A stretch of DNA of 64,000 nucleotides from contig OY757017.1 of assembly GCA_963580285.1 (NCBI GenBank), forward strand, positions 17,501,003 to 17,565,002, in the 5' to 3' direction. Shown in pieces: positions 21,030-32,149 of this stretch. Position 1 is the first letter of the stretch; every line of letters starts with the position of its first letter. A model generated the notes under the pieces. The model was not told the DNA's origin. It searched no databases and was given only the letters and a program-made list of their open reading frames with translations. Both the position numbers and the translations under genes were made by a program. This stretch comes from Lucinisca nassula. Lineage: Eukaryota; Mollusca; Bivalvia; Lucinida; Lucinidae.

Positions 21030-21146
21030 AGACAAGAAATATGTCCTAGAAGAGGGTTATCCTTTGGAAGCAAGTGATAAACTCCACAGAACTGAAAATT
21101 ATGGAGTTTACATTTTTTTTCTGGGCCAGACTAGGTTGTTTCGGCC
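21030..21146 (-). mobile_element. Hammerhead repeat fragment, cut in stem II
   Basis: On the minus strand it carries GGCCGAAACAACCTAGTCTGGCCCAG in two parts: the stem II 3' side with GAAAC, then a GTC cleavage triplet and the stem I 3' side TGGCCC, continuing to CCAAAGGATAACCC. The 5' half of the ribozyme is gone at the hpMITE-1 boundary. Confidence 0.75.
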
Positions 21147-21149
21147 ATG

Positions 21150-21523
21150 CATCACGAAAACGCGTCTATAAAATTTTGACCCCCATTAACCCCACTTTTA
21201 TATAGTAAAACTGGGGTTAACGGGGGTATATATGTATATTAGTTTTCTTATTTCTGCTCAAAACATATATCGTGGTTACTCGTTAGAACCGATTTTTACT
21301 TATTTCTGTACAAAACATATATTGTGGATACTCGTTAGAACCGATTTTTCTTATTTCGGTTGTGGAGACTCGTTAGAACCGATTTTTCTTATTTCTGCTC
21401 AAAACTAACGAGTACCACAATCTATGTTTTGAGCAGAAATAAGAAAAAAAATCAGATTAGAAATTTTCATTTTTTTGGTCGTACAATTTTCCAATATATT
21501 TGAATAGGCGTGTTTTCGTAATG
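21150..21523. mobile_element. hpMITE-1 with repeated core arm
   Basis: CATCACGAAAACGCGTCTAT to TAGGCGTGTTTTCGTAATG. One arm of the core (CTCGTTAGAACCGATTTTT, CTTATTTCTG) occurs three times in tandem at 21281-21404 while the opposite arm is single. TTTCGGCC lies on both sides (21139-21146, 21524-21531). Confidence 0.85.
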
Positions 21524-21539
21524 TTTCGGCCAGCCAAGG

Positions 21540-21638
21540 GTCTCCTAATAAGAGGCCACCTTTGGGACTGTTCAAAAGTGGTCTTAAAGACCACTTTTGA
21601 ACAGTCCCAAAGGTGGTCTTAATAAAGGAATTTAACTG
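21540..21638. mobile_element. Pogo-like MITE, type beta, left-truncated
   Basis: GGCCACCTTTGGGACTGTTC and AAAAGTGGTCTTAAAGACCA form a palindrome. The right end is GGAATTTAACTG followed by TA. Downstream sequence (CAGTCACTAGCGAGCTTACA) is also shared with 33350. Confidence 0.75.
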
Positions 21639-21756
21639 TATATAAAGGAAAGTTCTGGTGATTGTTAACAGTCACTAGCGAGCTTACAACAAAAATCAAG
21701 AAGGTGTAAACATTCACCCACAAAAATGATGTTTATTTAACAAGATGAAGAATGTG

Positions 21757-22047
21757 TTTGTTTGATTTGAGGTTTAACGTCCCCGAAAACACTCTATAGG
21801 TCATTTTAGAGATGTGTCTTCCAATTTTGTGGGACTTTAACCCGACATTAAGATGAAATGACATCTCAAGCCCTGTCGCCTAATGAAACCAATAGGGTTT
21901 ATAGGCATGGACGGTCCGACTCCCACCGCTTTGCCTGGGTAGGCTTAGATCCTCTAAGCGGTTTACCTGTACTCGTGTGCGGTCGGTTTCAGCTCTACGT
22001 GGAAGCATCATGCAGCCCATCTATTTCTTCAAGCCCCGATGGGCGGT
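21757..22047 (-). mobile_element. SINE-A copy
   Basis: TTTGTTTGATTTGAGGTTTA to CTTCAAGCCCCGATGGGCGG, full span on the minus strand. It lies in a segment whose element order also occurs at 33230-33777. Confidence 0.9.
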
Positions 22048-22087
22048 AGCCTTTCTTTCATTGTGTTGTGTAAATAGCAGATAAACG

Positions 22088-22330
22088 GGCCTCCGTGGCC
22101 TAGTGGTTAAGAGCGCTGACTCTTGATCATTAGGTCTCTCACCGCTGTGGTTCGAGCCTCGCTCGGGTCACATGTGAGACGCTTAGTTCTGCAACGGAAG
22201 GTCAGGTGGTTTTTCTCCGGGTACTCCGGTTTTCGCCCACCTCTGATTAACGATCGGCTCGATATGAGTGAAATAATCTTGTAAGGGCCGTACAACCAAA
22301 ACCAAAAAAAAAAAAAAAAAAAAAAAAAAA
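22088..22330 (+). mobile_element. SINE-C, full length, tRNA-derived head
   Basis: CGGGCCTCCGTGGCCTAGTG gives the A box (TGGCCTAGTGG); GGTTCGAGCC is the B box. The body is GGTCAGGTGGTTTTTCTCCG, GATTAACGATCGGCTCG, TTGTAAGGGCCGTA, with a ~25-base A tail. AAATAGCAG flanks both sides. Confidence 0.92.
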
Positions 22331-22334
22331 ATAG

Positions 22335-22800
22335 CAGTATTGTCATATTTTTCCTTTTTCTGCTTCAAACAAAGACTGTGAGTGCTCGGAAAAACCGCCT
22401 CAATTCTAAATTGTACGCATAGTCTATGTTCAGTACGAAAACAGGCCGATACAGTACATTGTAAACTTAACCGCCGAAAAAACGAAAAATTTAAGATGAA
22501 AAATTGTGATATTTTTTCTTATTTCTGCTCAAAATATAGATTGTTGGTACTGGTTAGAACCGCCTCATCGAGACGGTTCTAACGAGTACCCACAATCTAT
22601 ATTTTAGAGCAGAAAAATACGGTTTACCCCTTTAAACCCCAGTTTTACTATATAAAAGTTGGGTTCAAGGGGGTCGAAATTATATAGGCATGTTTTCGTG
22701 ATGTTTAACAAGAATACGAAAAATGATGTTAATCCCTATAGACCCCACTTTTTTTCTATATAACTTTGAGTGTACGGGGTCTTCATGTCACTGACTTGAT
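22335..22800. mobile_element. hpMITE-2 remnant split by hpMITE-1
   Basis: A degraded core (AGTGCTCGGAAAAACCGCCT) precedes 22431. After 22703, ATGTTAATCCCTATAGACCC and TTCATGTCACTGACTTGAT resume the hpMITE-2 pattern. Confidence 0.6.
22431..22703. mobile_element. hpMITE-1
   Basis: CAGTACGAAAACAGGCCGAT (mutated terminus) to GGCATGTTTTCGTGATG, with intact core GGTTAGAACCGCCTCATCGA. Confidence 0.85.
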
Positions 22801-23007
22801 ATATCCTGCTCAGCACGTACATCCATGAACGGTTGCATTTCTGTCACGAACTGCGTGTATCTTTGTTGTATTTTCGTATTCTCAAGGTTGTCTCTGGCGA
22901 AAGCAAACAAACATGACAGCAAAAGAAAACAAATTCAAACAAAACAAGATAGTGAAAGCAAAATAGGCATCGGGTCAATAGAAATTTATCTTTGGAGTTT
23001 GCGACGA

Positions 23008-23060
23008 ATTCTAACACCGGCCGCCTATATAGCCAGTAGTAAAATCAAGTGATACGTATA
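23008..23060 (+). mobile_element. Foldback element, left-end piece
   Basis: ATTCTAACACCGGCCGCCTA. It appears to be the separated start of the old copy at 23542-23957, into which the minus-strand copy at 23062 inserted. Confidence 0.6.
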
Positions 23061-23061
23061 T

Positions 23062-23541
23062 TTAAGAAATAGATCAGCTCTAACTGTGATTTGTTGTGTA
23101 ATAAATCACAGTTTGGAGGTCAGTTGTAAAGTAGACAAATCACGAGCGCGTAGCGCGCGTGATTTGTCTACTTACAACTGACCGACAAACTGTGATTTAT
23201 TACTCAGTAAATCACAGACTAGAGCTGATCTATTTCGATTCTAACACGCTGAAAATCGGTAATAATGTTGTTGTTTCCTTCAAAATCTCACAACTTTTCA
23301 CCATTGTTAGAAAAAATCCAGCTAAAATTAACGACTGAAACACATGCATTTACATCCTTTTCTAACGTTTTCGATGCGAAAAAATGACGTTACACCGTCT
23401 AACGTCATGGAAATCGACTAGTGACGTCATCGATTGGCAGTTTTTAATGACGTCACTTGTCACGCTCTTCATAGCCGTGATTTGTTGTAGAATAAAACAC
23501 AGTTGTTTTCAACTGCTTATATAGGCGCGCTGTGTTAGAAT
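23062..23541 (-). mobile_element. Foldback element, full length
   Basis: TTAAGAAATAGATCAGCTCT to GCGCGCTGTGTTAGAAT. The palindromic half precedes the unique half on the plus strand. High similarity to 59224 and 9538. Confidence 0.9.
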
Positions 23542-23957
23542 GAGTGATAAATCACTGGGCGGAAGAGCGGAACACCAAGAGCCGCATTTTCTTATCCCGT
23601 TTCATGACGGCAGTCATTGTAACCCTGACGTTAGAAGGTGTTACGTCGTTTTCTTATGAACACAGGTAAACACATGTGATACAGTCATTGATATTACGGG
23701 ATATCTTTAAAGCTTGGTGGAAGATAGGGAATATCTGAAGGAACCAATATAATTTTCGACGACTTTTAGTGTGTTAGAATCGAAATATATCAACTTCAGT
23801 GCAGTGATTTATTGAGTGACTGTGGTAAATCACTGTTTTTCGGTCAGCTGTAAGTAGACAAATCACTAGCGCGCGAGTGATTTGTGTACTTACAACCGAC
23901 CGACAACAGTGATTTATCACTTAATAAATCACTGCTAGAGCTGATCTATTTCTTAAG
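23542..23957 (+). mobile_element. Foldback element, old copy
   Basis: A diverged copy lacking its first ~50 bases: GGGCGGAAGAGCGGAACACC, GTGTTAGAATCGAAATATAT, CTAGAGCTGATCTATTTCTT. The palindrome centre has decayed to CACTAGCGCGCGAGTG. Confidence 0.8.
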
Positions 23958-24289
23958 TAAAACACAAAACGATCTGCTCATCTGATCATTTAGCCTCGCC
24001 AGTGATGATGTCCGAGTAGACCGGTAGAGACTTAGAAGCAAACAAAGTATATTTAGCTGAGACGTTCATATAACGGCCACTTCTGTTTGCCAGTAACCCC
24101 TGTATATAAAAATTGGCGTGTCCAAATTCAAAGGTGGAAGAGGGGGTGGTTGGGAGGGGGGGAGCGGCTAAGGAATAAGAAGACCAGGATAAGAAGTCCA
24201 TGGAATATACACCCTTTGATACTTCCCACGCTATATTTACAAGTGCATACAATATAACGTCACTATCAATCAGTGGATAACGTCATAAA

Positions 24290-25020
24290 AAGGATATTCT
24301 TGCACACCAGAAAGTGAAATCCGTGGGTTTAGCCTGTGATAGAAATTTCGTTCTTACCCTGGTGTTCGTATCCTGGGGCAGGTTAAAACTCGAATATTCT
24401 CACGCGTTTGTTAGCACTTACGCCGTCGTTAAGGTTTACGTCACAGCACGCTGCGTGACGTCACTAGACATCTCACCATTGTCATCACAATTTGGCGGCG
24501 GACCCTGCCCACCGAGGCTTGAAGGAATAGATGGGCTGCATGATGCTTCCACGCAGAGCTGAAACCGACCCGCACAGGAGTACTGGTAAACCGCTTAGAG
24601 GATCAAAGCCTGTCAAGGCAAAGCTGTGTGAGTCTTATAAACCAGTCCATGCATATAAACCCTATTGGTTTCATTGGGTGGCAGGGCTTGAGATGTCATT
24701 TCATCTCAATGTCGGGTAAAAGTCCCACAAAATTGGAAGCGAAGTCTCCAAAATGACCTTTAAAGTGTTGACGGGGACGTTAAACCTTAAACAAACAAAC
24801 AATTTGGCGGACTTCGGCAAGCGAAGTGACTGCATTATTGAAAATCCGCGCTCAGAAATTAAAGGTATGCAAGAAAAATAATCCTACATGGGTGTGAGTG
24901 GTGGATGGAAAAATCCGTCCCTCGGGATCACTGTCCGGCATCACTCGGCAAGCCTTGTGATGCCGGAGAGTGACCCTTGCGACGGATTTTTCCATCCACT
25001 CCTCACACCCATATAAGATT
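24290..25020. mobile_element. Large-palindrome element split by SINE-A
   Basis: TTCTTGCACACCAGAAAGTG through the CRE-like CGTGACGTCACTAG to ACAATTTGGCGG, then resumes at 24811 to the palindrome at 24888-25013 (CATGGGTGTGAGTGGTGGAT, GAAAAATCCGTCCC and inverse). Same family as 10830-11247, opposite orientation. Confidence 0.85.
24499..24799 (+). mobile_element. SINE-A with target-site duplication
   Basis: ACAATTTGGCGG occurs at 24487-24498 and at 24799-24810 (the right copy shares its first A with the tail). The clean host flanks define the SINE-A ends: start CGGACCCTGCCCACCGAGGC, end GTTAAACCTTAAACAAAC. Confidence 0.93.
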
Positions 25021-25084
25021 CTTATATGATAACACATGCGATAACACATGGTTATTGGCACGTGAAGTCATGCCACCGCCATTG

Positions 25085-25346
25085 ATATCTCTTTGGAAGC
25101 AAGGAATACACCACAGAACTGGAAAATATGAAGTGTACATGTTTTCTGGGCCAGACTAGCTAGTTTCGGCCAATTAGTCCTCATCAGTGACCCTCAGACA
25201 TTTTCAAAATTCCACAATGGAAAAAAATGATCCCAAAGGACAAGAAAATATAAACTACACTATGATGTCGGGCAGGGAGACTTTTTACGGCCGCCATACA
25301 TTCCCAGACACCAGCTGCAGTGACGTCAAATATGTTCTATAAGGCT
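25085..25346 (-). mobile_element. Hammerhead repeat, about one monomer
   Basis: A permuted unit of ~260 bp on the minus strand: from GAACATATTTGACGTCACTG and GTGTGG/TATGGCGGCCGTAAAAAGTC through the ribozyme to CAGTTCTGTGGTGTATTCCT and CTTCCAAAG. Its length equals the spacing of the 18384/18644 dimer. Confidence 0.85.
25148..25193 (-). ncRNA. Hammerhead ribozyme (type I), one stem II mismatch
   Basis: GGGTCA - CTGATGA - GGAC-TAATT-GGCC - GAAA - CTAGCTAG - TC - TGGCCC on the minus strand. All catalytic bases are present; one A-G mismatch lies in stem II. Confidence 0.85.
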
Positions 25347-25901
25347 GGAATGAAGATTTAGCTCTTGATATAATTCCACGGACAGGAACTGGCAAATTCA
25401 TACTTGATTTATATTTTTTTTGTTTTTACATTATTATGTGATCGAGAATCGTCGTGCCAAACGTCGAAATGGTGTGATTTGTATGTACTTTTGTGTACTT
25501 TTTTGATAGTATTAAAGGGGAATGATACACCTTCAGGGGAGGCGACTCCTGCAAAGTATTTTGCCTCCCATGTCAATAAGGGTCAACTCTTAAAGGAAAG
25601 AATTTGCTCCTGAGGAGCAAATTCTTTCCTTTAAGAGAAGACACCTTTTTCAGTGGGACACTACTAATAGAAAAGTGGAAGGAAGTCCCGAAACTTTTCT
25701 CCCTTTGAAAAATGGCGGAAAACCCCACCGGGTGTTCCCGTTCTCATTAATAATATTTCTTGTTTTCTTGGCACTTATGCTAAGCATGTTCCTGGAGCTT
25801 GACATACATCATGGGTCTGACTGACAAGCTGCATTTTATTGACAGACACTTCAGAGACCAAACAAATGCAATGTTTACAAAATTCGGATACTTAATTATA
25901 C
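25347..25901. other. No gene seen
   Basis: Contains a short perfect palindrome GGAAAGAATTTGCTCCTGAG / GAGCAAATTCTTTCC at about 25597-25633. Otherwise unassigned. Confidence 0.45.
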
Positions 25902-26088
25902 TACGGAACCCAGGAAGGGACATGAATTTTTTTTACATGTATAAGTTGTGCGAACAAGATATTATGTTGTCCATCTTGTGCGCTCAACATATTATCTTGT
26001 GCGCACAAGATAATATCTTGTTCGTACAACTTTTAATATCTTGTTCGCACAACATATGAAACAATCATGTCCCTTCCCGGTTTCCATA
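25902..26088. mobile_element. TACGGAACCC element with palindromic array
   Basis: TACGGAACCCAGGAAGGGAC start and GTCCCTTCCCGGTTTCCATA end. The interior holds ~20-bp units such as CTTGTGCGCACAAGATAATA. The flanking hexamers are TTATAC and TTACAC. Confidence 0.82.
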
Positions 26089-26260
26089 TTACACCGACGG
26101 CTTCATATTATTGCATAGAATGATTTCTACTTGAATTGTACAAAATGCTAAATAGTAAAAATGTATTTTCTCATTGTCTTGAATGTTGAAAATAACATTT
26201 TAAAGATCTTTGCATACCATACTACGTATCAAAACGCAATGTTGTTCATGCCTCAATTTT

Positions 26261-26599
26261 CATTACGAAAACACACCAATACAAATACATTGTAAACTTT
26301 ACCGCCGAAAACCTACACTTCTAAGATGAAAACAAATGTGATATTTTCCTTATTTCTGCTCAAAATATAGACTGTGGGTACTCGTTAGAACCGCCACGGC
26401 GAGGCGGTTCTAACGAGTACCCACAATCTATATTCTAGAGCAACCCACTGGTTAGAACAGCCTCAACGAGGCGGTAACGAGAACCCACAATCAATATTTT
26501 AGAGCAGAAATAAGAAAAATAAGGTTTACCCCTGTGAATCCCAGTATTACTATATAAAAGTGGGGTTCAATGGGGTCTAAATTATATGTTTTCGTGATG
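26261..26599. mobile_element. hpMITE-1 with duplicated core
   Basis: CATTACGAAAACACACCAAT to TATGTTTTCGTGATG. A complete core palindrome at 26380-26420 is followed by a second, partial one (TTAGAACAGCCTCAACGAGG). Confidence 0.88.
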
Positions 26600-27011
26600 T
26601 TTCATTTCCAGTGTAAAGCCTAATGTAAGCCTTTGGAAAATAATGTAGTTCATACTTCCATTAACGCATCGAGTCACATGATTTTCCGTGACGTCAAGTG
26701 ACGTCAGTCTAAACCATGGTTCAGTCAATTTGATTGGGCGTCGGTGACGTTAACGCTGTTCTGCGCTTTTTAGAAAAACAGCGTGTAAATATTTTTCAGC
26801 TTTAAAAGTTTGTCCTATAAGCATTTTTTTCGCCTAGTGAGGAGGAGAAAAAATACATATAATAAATAAACTTTTTTTTTTACAAGTTTACATGAACCCC
26901 TTCGTGGTTCATTCACTTTACAGGCGACCCACTGCGTTCTTACTTTCATGAACAGCAGAAAAATAAAATTACAAACACTAGCTACTCATTGTACCAGGAG
27001 GAAAAACATAC
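26600..27011. other. No gene seen
   Basis: AT-rich; contains two TGACGTCA-like motifs at 26690-26706. Confidence 0.4.
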
Positions 27012-29690
27012 AAAATCATTTATCATATGACGTCGCGTCTGAGAATGAAATGACGCCATGTAATAAATTCGATAATTCACAAGTGGTTTAAATATGCGAA
27101 TTAGTTTGGTACGTCCCGTAACGTTACAAGTACGATGTCCATAACGACCACGCGTTTACTAATGGCGGAAAATTGACACGGATTTTGTATAAACAATCAT
27201 GAATACAATGCATTTTAAATGTCATATGACAAAAAGAATCTTGTATTCGTGTCCATGTATCATTGCACGACCCGCAGAAAAAGCGACCGACTGAAGTCGG
27301 TTGATTTTCTAGAGTGCCCTAAAATCACCGTGTCATTCTGTCAGTCTGTCAGTCTGTCTGTCCGTCCGTAACCCGTTTGTGAAAATTGGTGATAGTGACT
27401 TAACCGCTTGGAATATTTAAAAAAATTTTGGCATACTGATAGATATCAATGAGATCTAACCAATGAACTTGCGAAATATTACATTCCATTTAGTATAGCC
27501 TCGCCGAGGCGAAAAATGTGAATTTTTTCGGACTGCTTCTTGTCGGAAACCGTTGGGCCAATTGAAGTCAAATTTCATATGGAGCCTCTATCGGAAGGGG
27601 GAAACCAAAATTTGCTCATGGGGTCCAGGTCACATGACCAAAATGGCCGCAAAGCCATACATGGTCTGTCTCTCTCTGTCCGTCCGTAACCCGTTCGTGA
27701 AAATTGGTGATATTGACTTAACCGCTTGGAATATTTAAACAATTTTTGGCATACTGATAGATATCAATGTGATCTAACCAATGAACTTGCGAAATATTAC
27801 ATTCTATTTAGTATAGCCTCGCCGAGGCGAAAAATGTGAAAATTTTCGAACTGCTTCTCCTCGGAAACCGTTGGGCCGATTGAAGTCAAATTTCATATGG
27901 AGCCTCTATGGGGTGGGGGAAACCAAAATTTGCTCATGGGGTCTAGGTCACATGACCAAAATGGCCGCTAAGCCATATATGGTAAAAACCCTTCAAAAAT
28001 AGTCGTCTCCAGAACCACTGGGCAGATTTCCACGAAACTTAATAAATAGCATCTGGGATGTAGGCCCATCATAAATTGCTAAAATGGTGACCCTGGGTTG
28101 ACCCTGACCTTCTTTGTGCCTAGGTCAAACTTTGACATATATTCTTTTGTATTGGAAAAGTGAGAATGCATTTTATCCTGCAAACGATTCAGAATACAGT
28201 TCTAAAGTAATGAGATCTAACCAATGAACTTGCGAAATATTACATTCCATTTAGTATAGCCTCGCCGAGGCGAAAAATGTGAAATTTTTCGGACTGCTTC
28301 TTGTCGGAAACCGTTGGGCCAATTGAAGTCAAATTTCATATGGAGCCTCTATGGGATGGGGGAAACCAAAATTTGCTCATGGGGTCCAGGTCACATGACC
28401 AAAATGGCCGCCAAGCTATATGTGGTCTGTCTGTCTGTCCGTCCGTAACCCGTTTGTGAAAATTGGTGATAGTGACTTAACCGCTTGGAATATTTAAACA
28501 CTTTTTGGCATACTGACAGATATCAATGAGATCTAACCAATGAACTTGTATAATATTACATTCCATTTAGTATAGCCTCGCCGAGGCGAAAAATGTGAAA
28601 ATTTTCGAACTGCTTCTCCTCGGAAACCGTTGGGCCGATTAAAGTCAAATTTCATATGGAGCCTCTTTGGGATGGGGGAAACCAAAATTTGCTCATGGGG
28701 TCCAGGTCACATGACCAAAATGGCCGCTAAGCCATATATGGTAAAAACCCTTCAAAAATAGTCTTCTCCAGAACCACTGGGCAGATTTCCACGAAACTTA
28801 ATAAATAGCATCTTGGACGTAGGCCCATCATAAATTGCTAAAATGGTGACCCTGGGGTGACCCTGACCTTCTTTGTGCCTAGGTCAAACTTTGACATATA
28901 TTCTTTTGTATTGGAAAAGTGAGAATGCTTTTTATCCTGCAAACGATTCAGAATACAGTACTAAAGTAATGAGATCTAACCAATGAACTTGCGAAATATT
29001 ACATTCCATTTAGTATAGCCTCGCCGAGGCGAAAAAATGTGAAATTTTTCGGACTGCTTCTTGTCGGAAACCGTTGGGCCAATTGAAGTCAAATTTCATA
29101 TGGAGCCTCTATGGGATGGGGGAAACCAAAATTTGCTCATGGGGTCCAGGTCACATGACCAAAATGGCCGCCAAGCTATATGTGGTCTGTCTGTCTGTCC
29201 GTCCGTAACCCGTTTGTGAAAATTGGTGATAGTGACTTAACCGCTTGGAATATTTAAACAATTTTTGGCATACTGATAGATATCAATGAGATCTAACCAA
29301 TGAACTTGTATAATATTACATTCCATTTAATGGTGACCCTGGGTTGACCCTGACCTTCTTTGTGCCTAGGTCAAACTTTGACACATATTCTTTTGTATTG
29401 GAAAAGTGAGAATGCATTTTATCCTGCAAATGATTCAGAATACAGTACTAAAGTATAAGATATATTTTTGCTCCTTACGATAAGGCGCATTTATGGGGGG
29501 AACCGTTTTAGGTCCAGGTCACATGACCAAAATGGCCGCCATACCCATATATGGTAACACTCATAAAGCTAAAAGCATCCGGCGGGTCGTGCACTTCAGC
29601 TGAAGCACTGGTTGAATTTATTAAACGAGTTGATGAAAGGGGATTTTATCCCCTTTCATCAACTCGTTTAATAAATTGAATAATACACAA
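27012..29690. mobile_element. ATCATATGACGTCGCG element split by satellite element
   Basis: The left part (TTATCATATGACGTCGCGTC, TACGTCCCGTAACGTTACAA, TAATGGCGGAAAATTG) stops at 27265. It resumes at 29612 (TTGAATTTATTAAACGAGTT) with its own terminal hairpin (AAACGAGTTGATGAAAGGGG and inverse). Intact relatives at 30046 and 39066 confirm the original continuity. Confidence 0.85.
27266..29611. mobile_element. TIR element holding a ~760-bp satellite
   Basis: Ends CACGACCCGC and, inverted, GCGGGTCGTG near the right side; TTG lies at both borders (27263-27265, 29612-29614). The interior is a higher-order array: subunits with GTCCGTCCGTAACCCGTTTG, ATTACATTCCATTTAGTATA, GCCTCGCCGAGGCGAAAAAT and GGAAACCGTTGGGCC, alternating ~325 and ~435 bp to give ~760-bp periods (27666, 28423, 29190). 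No coding signal. Confidence 0.85.
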
Positions 29691-29740
29691 ACCTATATAT
29701 ATAAAGAACACATGCAAGGAAAAGTATAAAATTAACCCAC

Positions 29741-30026
29741 CATCACGTGAACATGTCCGTGAAATATAGACCCCCATAAACCCCACTTTATGTAGAGAAA
29801 ACTGGGGTTTACGGGGGTAAACACCATTTTCCGTATTTGTGCTCCAAGACATAGGTTGTGGTACTCGTTAGAACCGCCTCTATGAGGCGATTCTAACGAG
29901 CACCCAAAACCTATGTTTGGAGTTTAAATAAGAAAAACAGCACACATTTTCATCAGAAAAAATTACCTTTTTTGAGGTACATGTATGAAAAAATGCACTG
30001 TATCAAAAGGATGCATTATCGCAATG
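29741..30026. mobile_element. hpMITE-2, complete
   Basis: CATCACGTGAACATGTCCGT to GGATGCATTATCGCAATG. The core has one arm as GGCGATTCTAACGAGC. Confidence 0.9.
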
Positions 30027-30045
30027 CTCTTTCCGGATTACAACC

Positions 30046-30412
30046 ATTTATCATATGACGTCGCGTTTGAGAGTGTAATAACGCCATGTAATATTTTCGA
30101 TAATCCACTAGTGGATTAAATATGCAAATTAGGTAGATACGTCCCGTAACGTTATATGTACGACGTCCTTAACGACGTCGTGTTTACTAATGGCGGAATA
30201 TTGGCATTTTTGCAAACAAACGTGAATGAAATGCGTTTAAAATGTCATATGATAAATAGAATCTTGCATTCGTGCTCATGTATTATTGAATTTATTAAAC
30301 TCGTTGAGGAAAAGGAATAAAATGCTCGGCAAAGCCTCGCATTTTATCCCTTTTCCTCAACTCATTTAATAAATTCAATAATACATGAACACTCATGTAA
30401 GAGCCTCTATAT
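30046..30412. mobile_element. ATCATATGACGTCGCG element, uninterrupted
   Basis: TTTATCATATGACGTCGCGT to TGAACACTCATGTAAG. The 3' part is a hairpin: TGAATTTATTAAACTCGTTG, AGGAAAAGGAATAAAATGC / GCATTTTATCCCTTTTCCTC. This copy is the undisturbed reference for the split copy at 27012. Confidence 0.85.
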
Positions 30413-30639
30413 AATTCCAATTTTCAATCATTATGTCCATTTCGAGCGATCTGATTGGTTGAAATAAAAGATTTATACTTCGATAAATTCCATGAGCAAG
30501 AATCTCATAACAATTCACACAGCGACAGGTACATGTAGTAGACATCAACTACGTTCGATTAAAAGTTGGGAAACTACTGAAAACGTTTTTATTTTGACTT
30601 ATGTTCACTTCAAAGGTGGTGGTTGTTTGATTTTTGTGT

Positions 30640-30882
30640 TGCAGGAAATGTTGCACTGATGAGTTAGGAAGCATTCATGCGGACTGAACAAATTATTTGT
30701 TTAATTCGCGACGGAAATAAGGGCGAGGATTGCGGCCGCGTAAAAACGATTTACGCAACCACCCCCAACTTTCCGCTATTGGGGGTCCAGTTATTTCATA
30801 TTTGAGTTTTTTTTCCCTTTGGTGTCTTTGATGGCAGGTGTGGGTTAATTGGATCGATTCCTGATCATTGCCTTCTCTTCTA
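30640..30882 (+). repeat. Unclassified dispersed repeat
   Basis: Blocks GCACTGATGAGTTAGGAAGC, CTGAACAAATTATTTG and CCCTTTGGTGTCTTTGATGG recur in the same order at 32150-32508. Class unknown. Confidence 0.65.
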
Positions 30883-30883
30883 T

Positions 30884-31364
30884 TTAAGAAATAGATCAGC
30901 TCTAACTGTGATTTGTTGAGTAATAAATCACAGTTTTGAGGTCAGTTGTAAAGTAGATCAAATCACGAGCGCGTAGCGCGAGTGATTTGTCTACTTACAA
31001 CTGACCGACAAACTGTGATTTATTACTCAACAAATCACAAACTAGAACTGATCTATTTTGATTCTAACACGCTGAAAATCGACAATAATGCTGTTGTTTC
31101 CTTCAAAATCTCACAACTTTTCGCCATTGTTAGAACAATTCCCGCTAAAATTATCGACTGAAACACATGCATTTATATTCTTTTCTAACGTTTTCGATGC
31201 GAGAATATGACGTTACACCGTCTAACGTCAAGGAAATCGACTAGTGACGTCATGAATTTGCAGTTTTTAACGACGTTAGTCGTCACGCTCTTCCTTGCCG
31301 TGATTTGTTGTAGAATAAAACACAGTTATTTTCCATTGCCTATATAAGCGCGCTGTGTTAGAAT
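30884..31364 (-). mobile_element. Foldback element, full length
   Basis: TTAAGAAATAGATCAGCTCT to GCGCGCTGTGTTAGAAT. It directly follows the unclassified repeat block ending CTTCTCTTCTAT. Confidence 0.9.
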
Positions 31365-31476
31365 TCGATATAAAAAGATTGGGTACAACATAAATTTCAT
31401 ACGACAGACTGCATGCATGATAATTAATCTAATCAGGGTTAATAACCTTGCTTTCCTCTTTAATTACCCACCGGCG

Positions 31477-32149
31477 GCAAGGCCTTAGGCCATCATTATT
31501 TTTTTTTTGTTAGTTGTGCTCCTACCCATCATATGTGAGGTGGGTAGGAAGGTAGGCCTTTTTTTTAGATCTGAAAAGCCATTTGACCCTTAAAGCACCA
31601 CACAACAACCGGAAACATCATTTCAAATACTTATTTTCTGATTTTATTTTCGGAGAAAATCGGGCTTGAAATTTCATTTGAATGGTCTGCTAGGCAGACC
31701 ATTCAAATGAAAAGTCAAGCCTGATTTTCTCTGAAAAAAAATAATAAACAGCAAAAAAAAAAAAAACAAAAAAAAAAAACAAGAATGTCATCTTGAATTT
31801 TGTTTAGTGTGTTAAATTTTGAGTTTAATCAGGATTTCAAAAAAAAAAAAAATCTTTTCCTTAGAATGGTAATAAAATTTTTTGGGTAGGGGCAATCTGT
31901 TTGGGTAGGTAGTAGCACAGCAAACCCAGAATTTTTTAAGGGTGGCCTTAGATTCTATGACGGTTCCCATGTAAAGGCTTACTCAAAATTTAGTTTTAGG
32001 TAATGATGGTTGGTACCTCATGCTCTGCCTCTGTTTGGGCCCATCGGAGTCTAACTGTTGGTTTTCATTTGCTCAAGCATTTTAGTTGTTGAATGCTGTC
32101 GGGTTCTCACTTTTGTTTCATCTCTGTAATTGTCTGACTCTTATGGTCT
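31477..32149. other. No gene seen; palindrome and A-tracts
   Basis: Palindrome 31650-31733: GGAGAAAATCGGGCTTGAAA, TTTCATTTGAATGGTCTGCT and inverse. CTCCTACCCA (31521) and TGGGTAGGTAG (31903) may be imperfect terminal repeats of one element. Several A-runs. Confidence 0.45.

Noticed and set aside
25913..26075. CRISPR-like array of short repeats
   Set aside because: Repeats are contiguous palindromes without unique spacers, sit inside a TIR element, and the genome is eukaryotic. The same applies to the GGATATCC arrays.
30655..30680. CTGATGAG near 30657 and 32163 as another hammerhead
   Set aside because: No GAAA box or pairing stems follow at the needed distance (GTTAGGAAGC follows), so the match is only to the first core motif.
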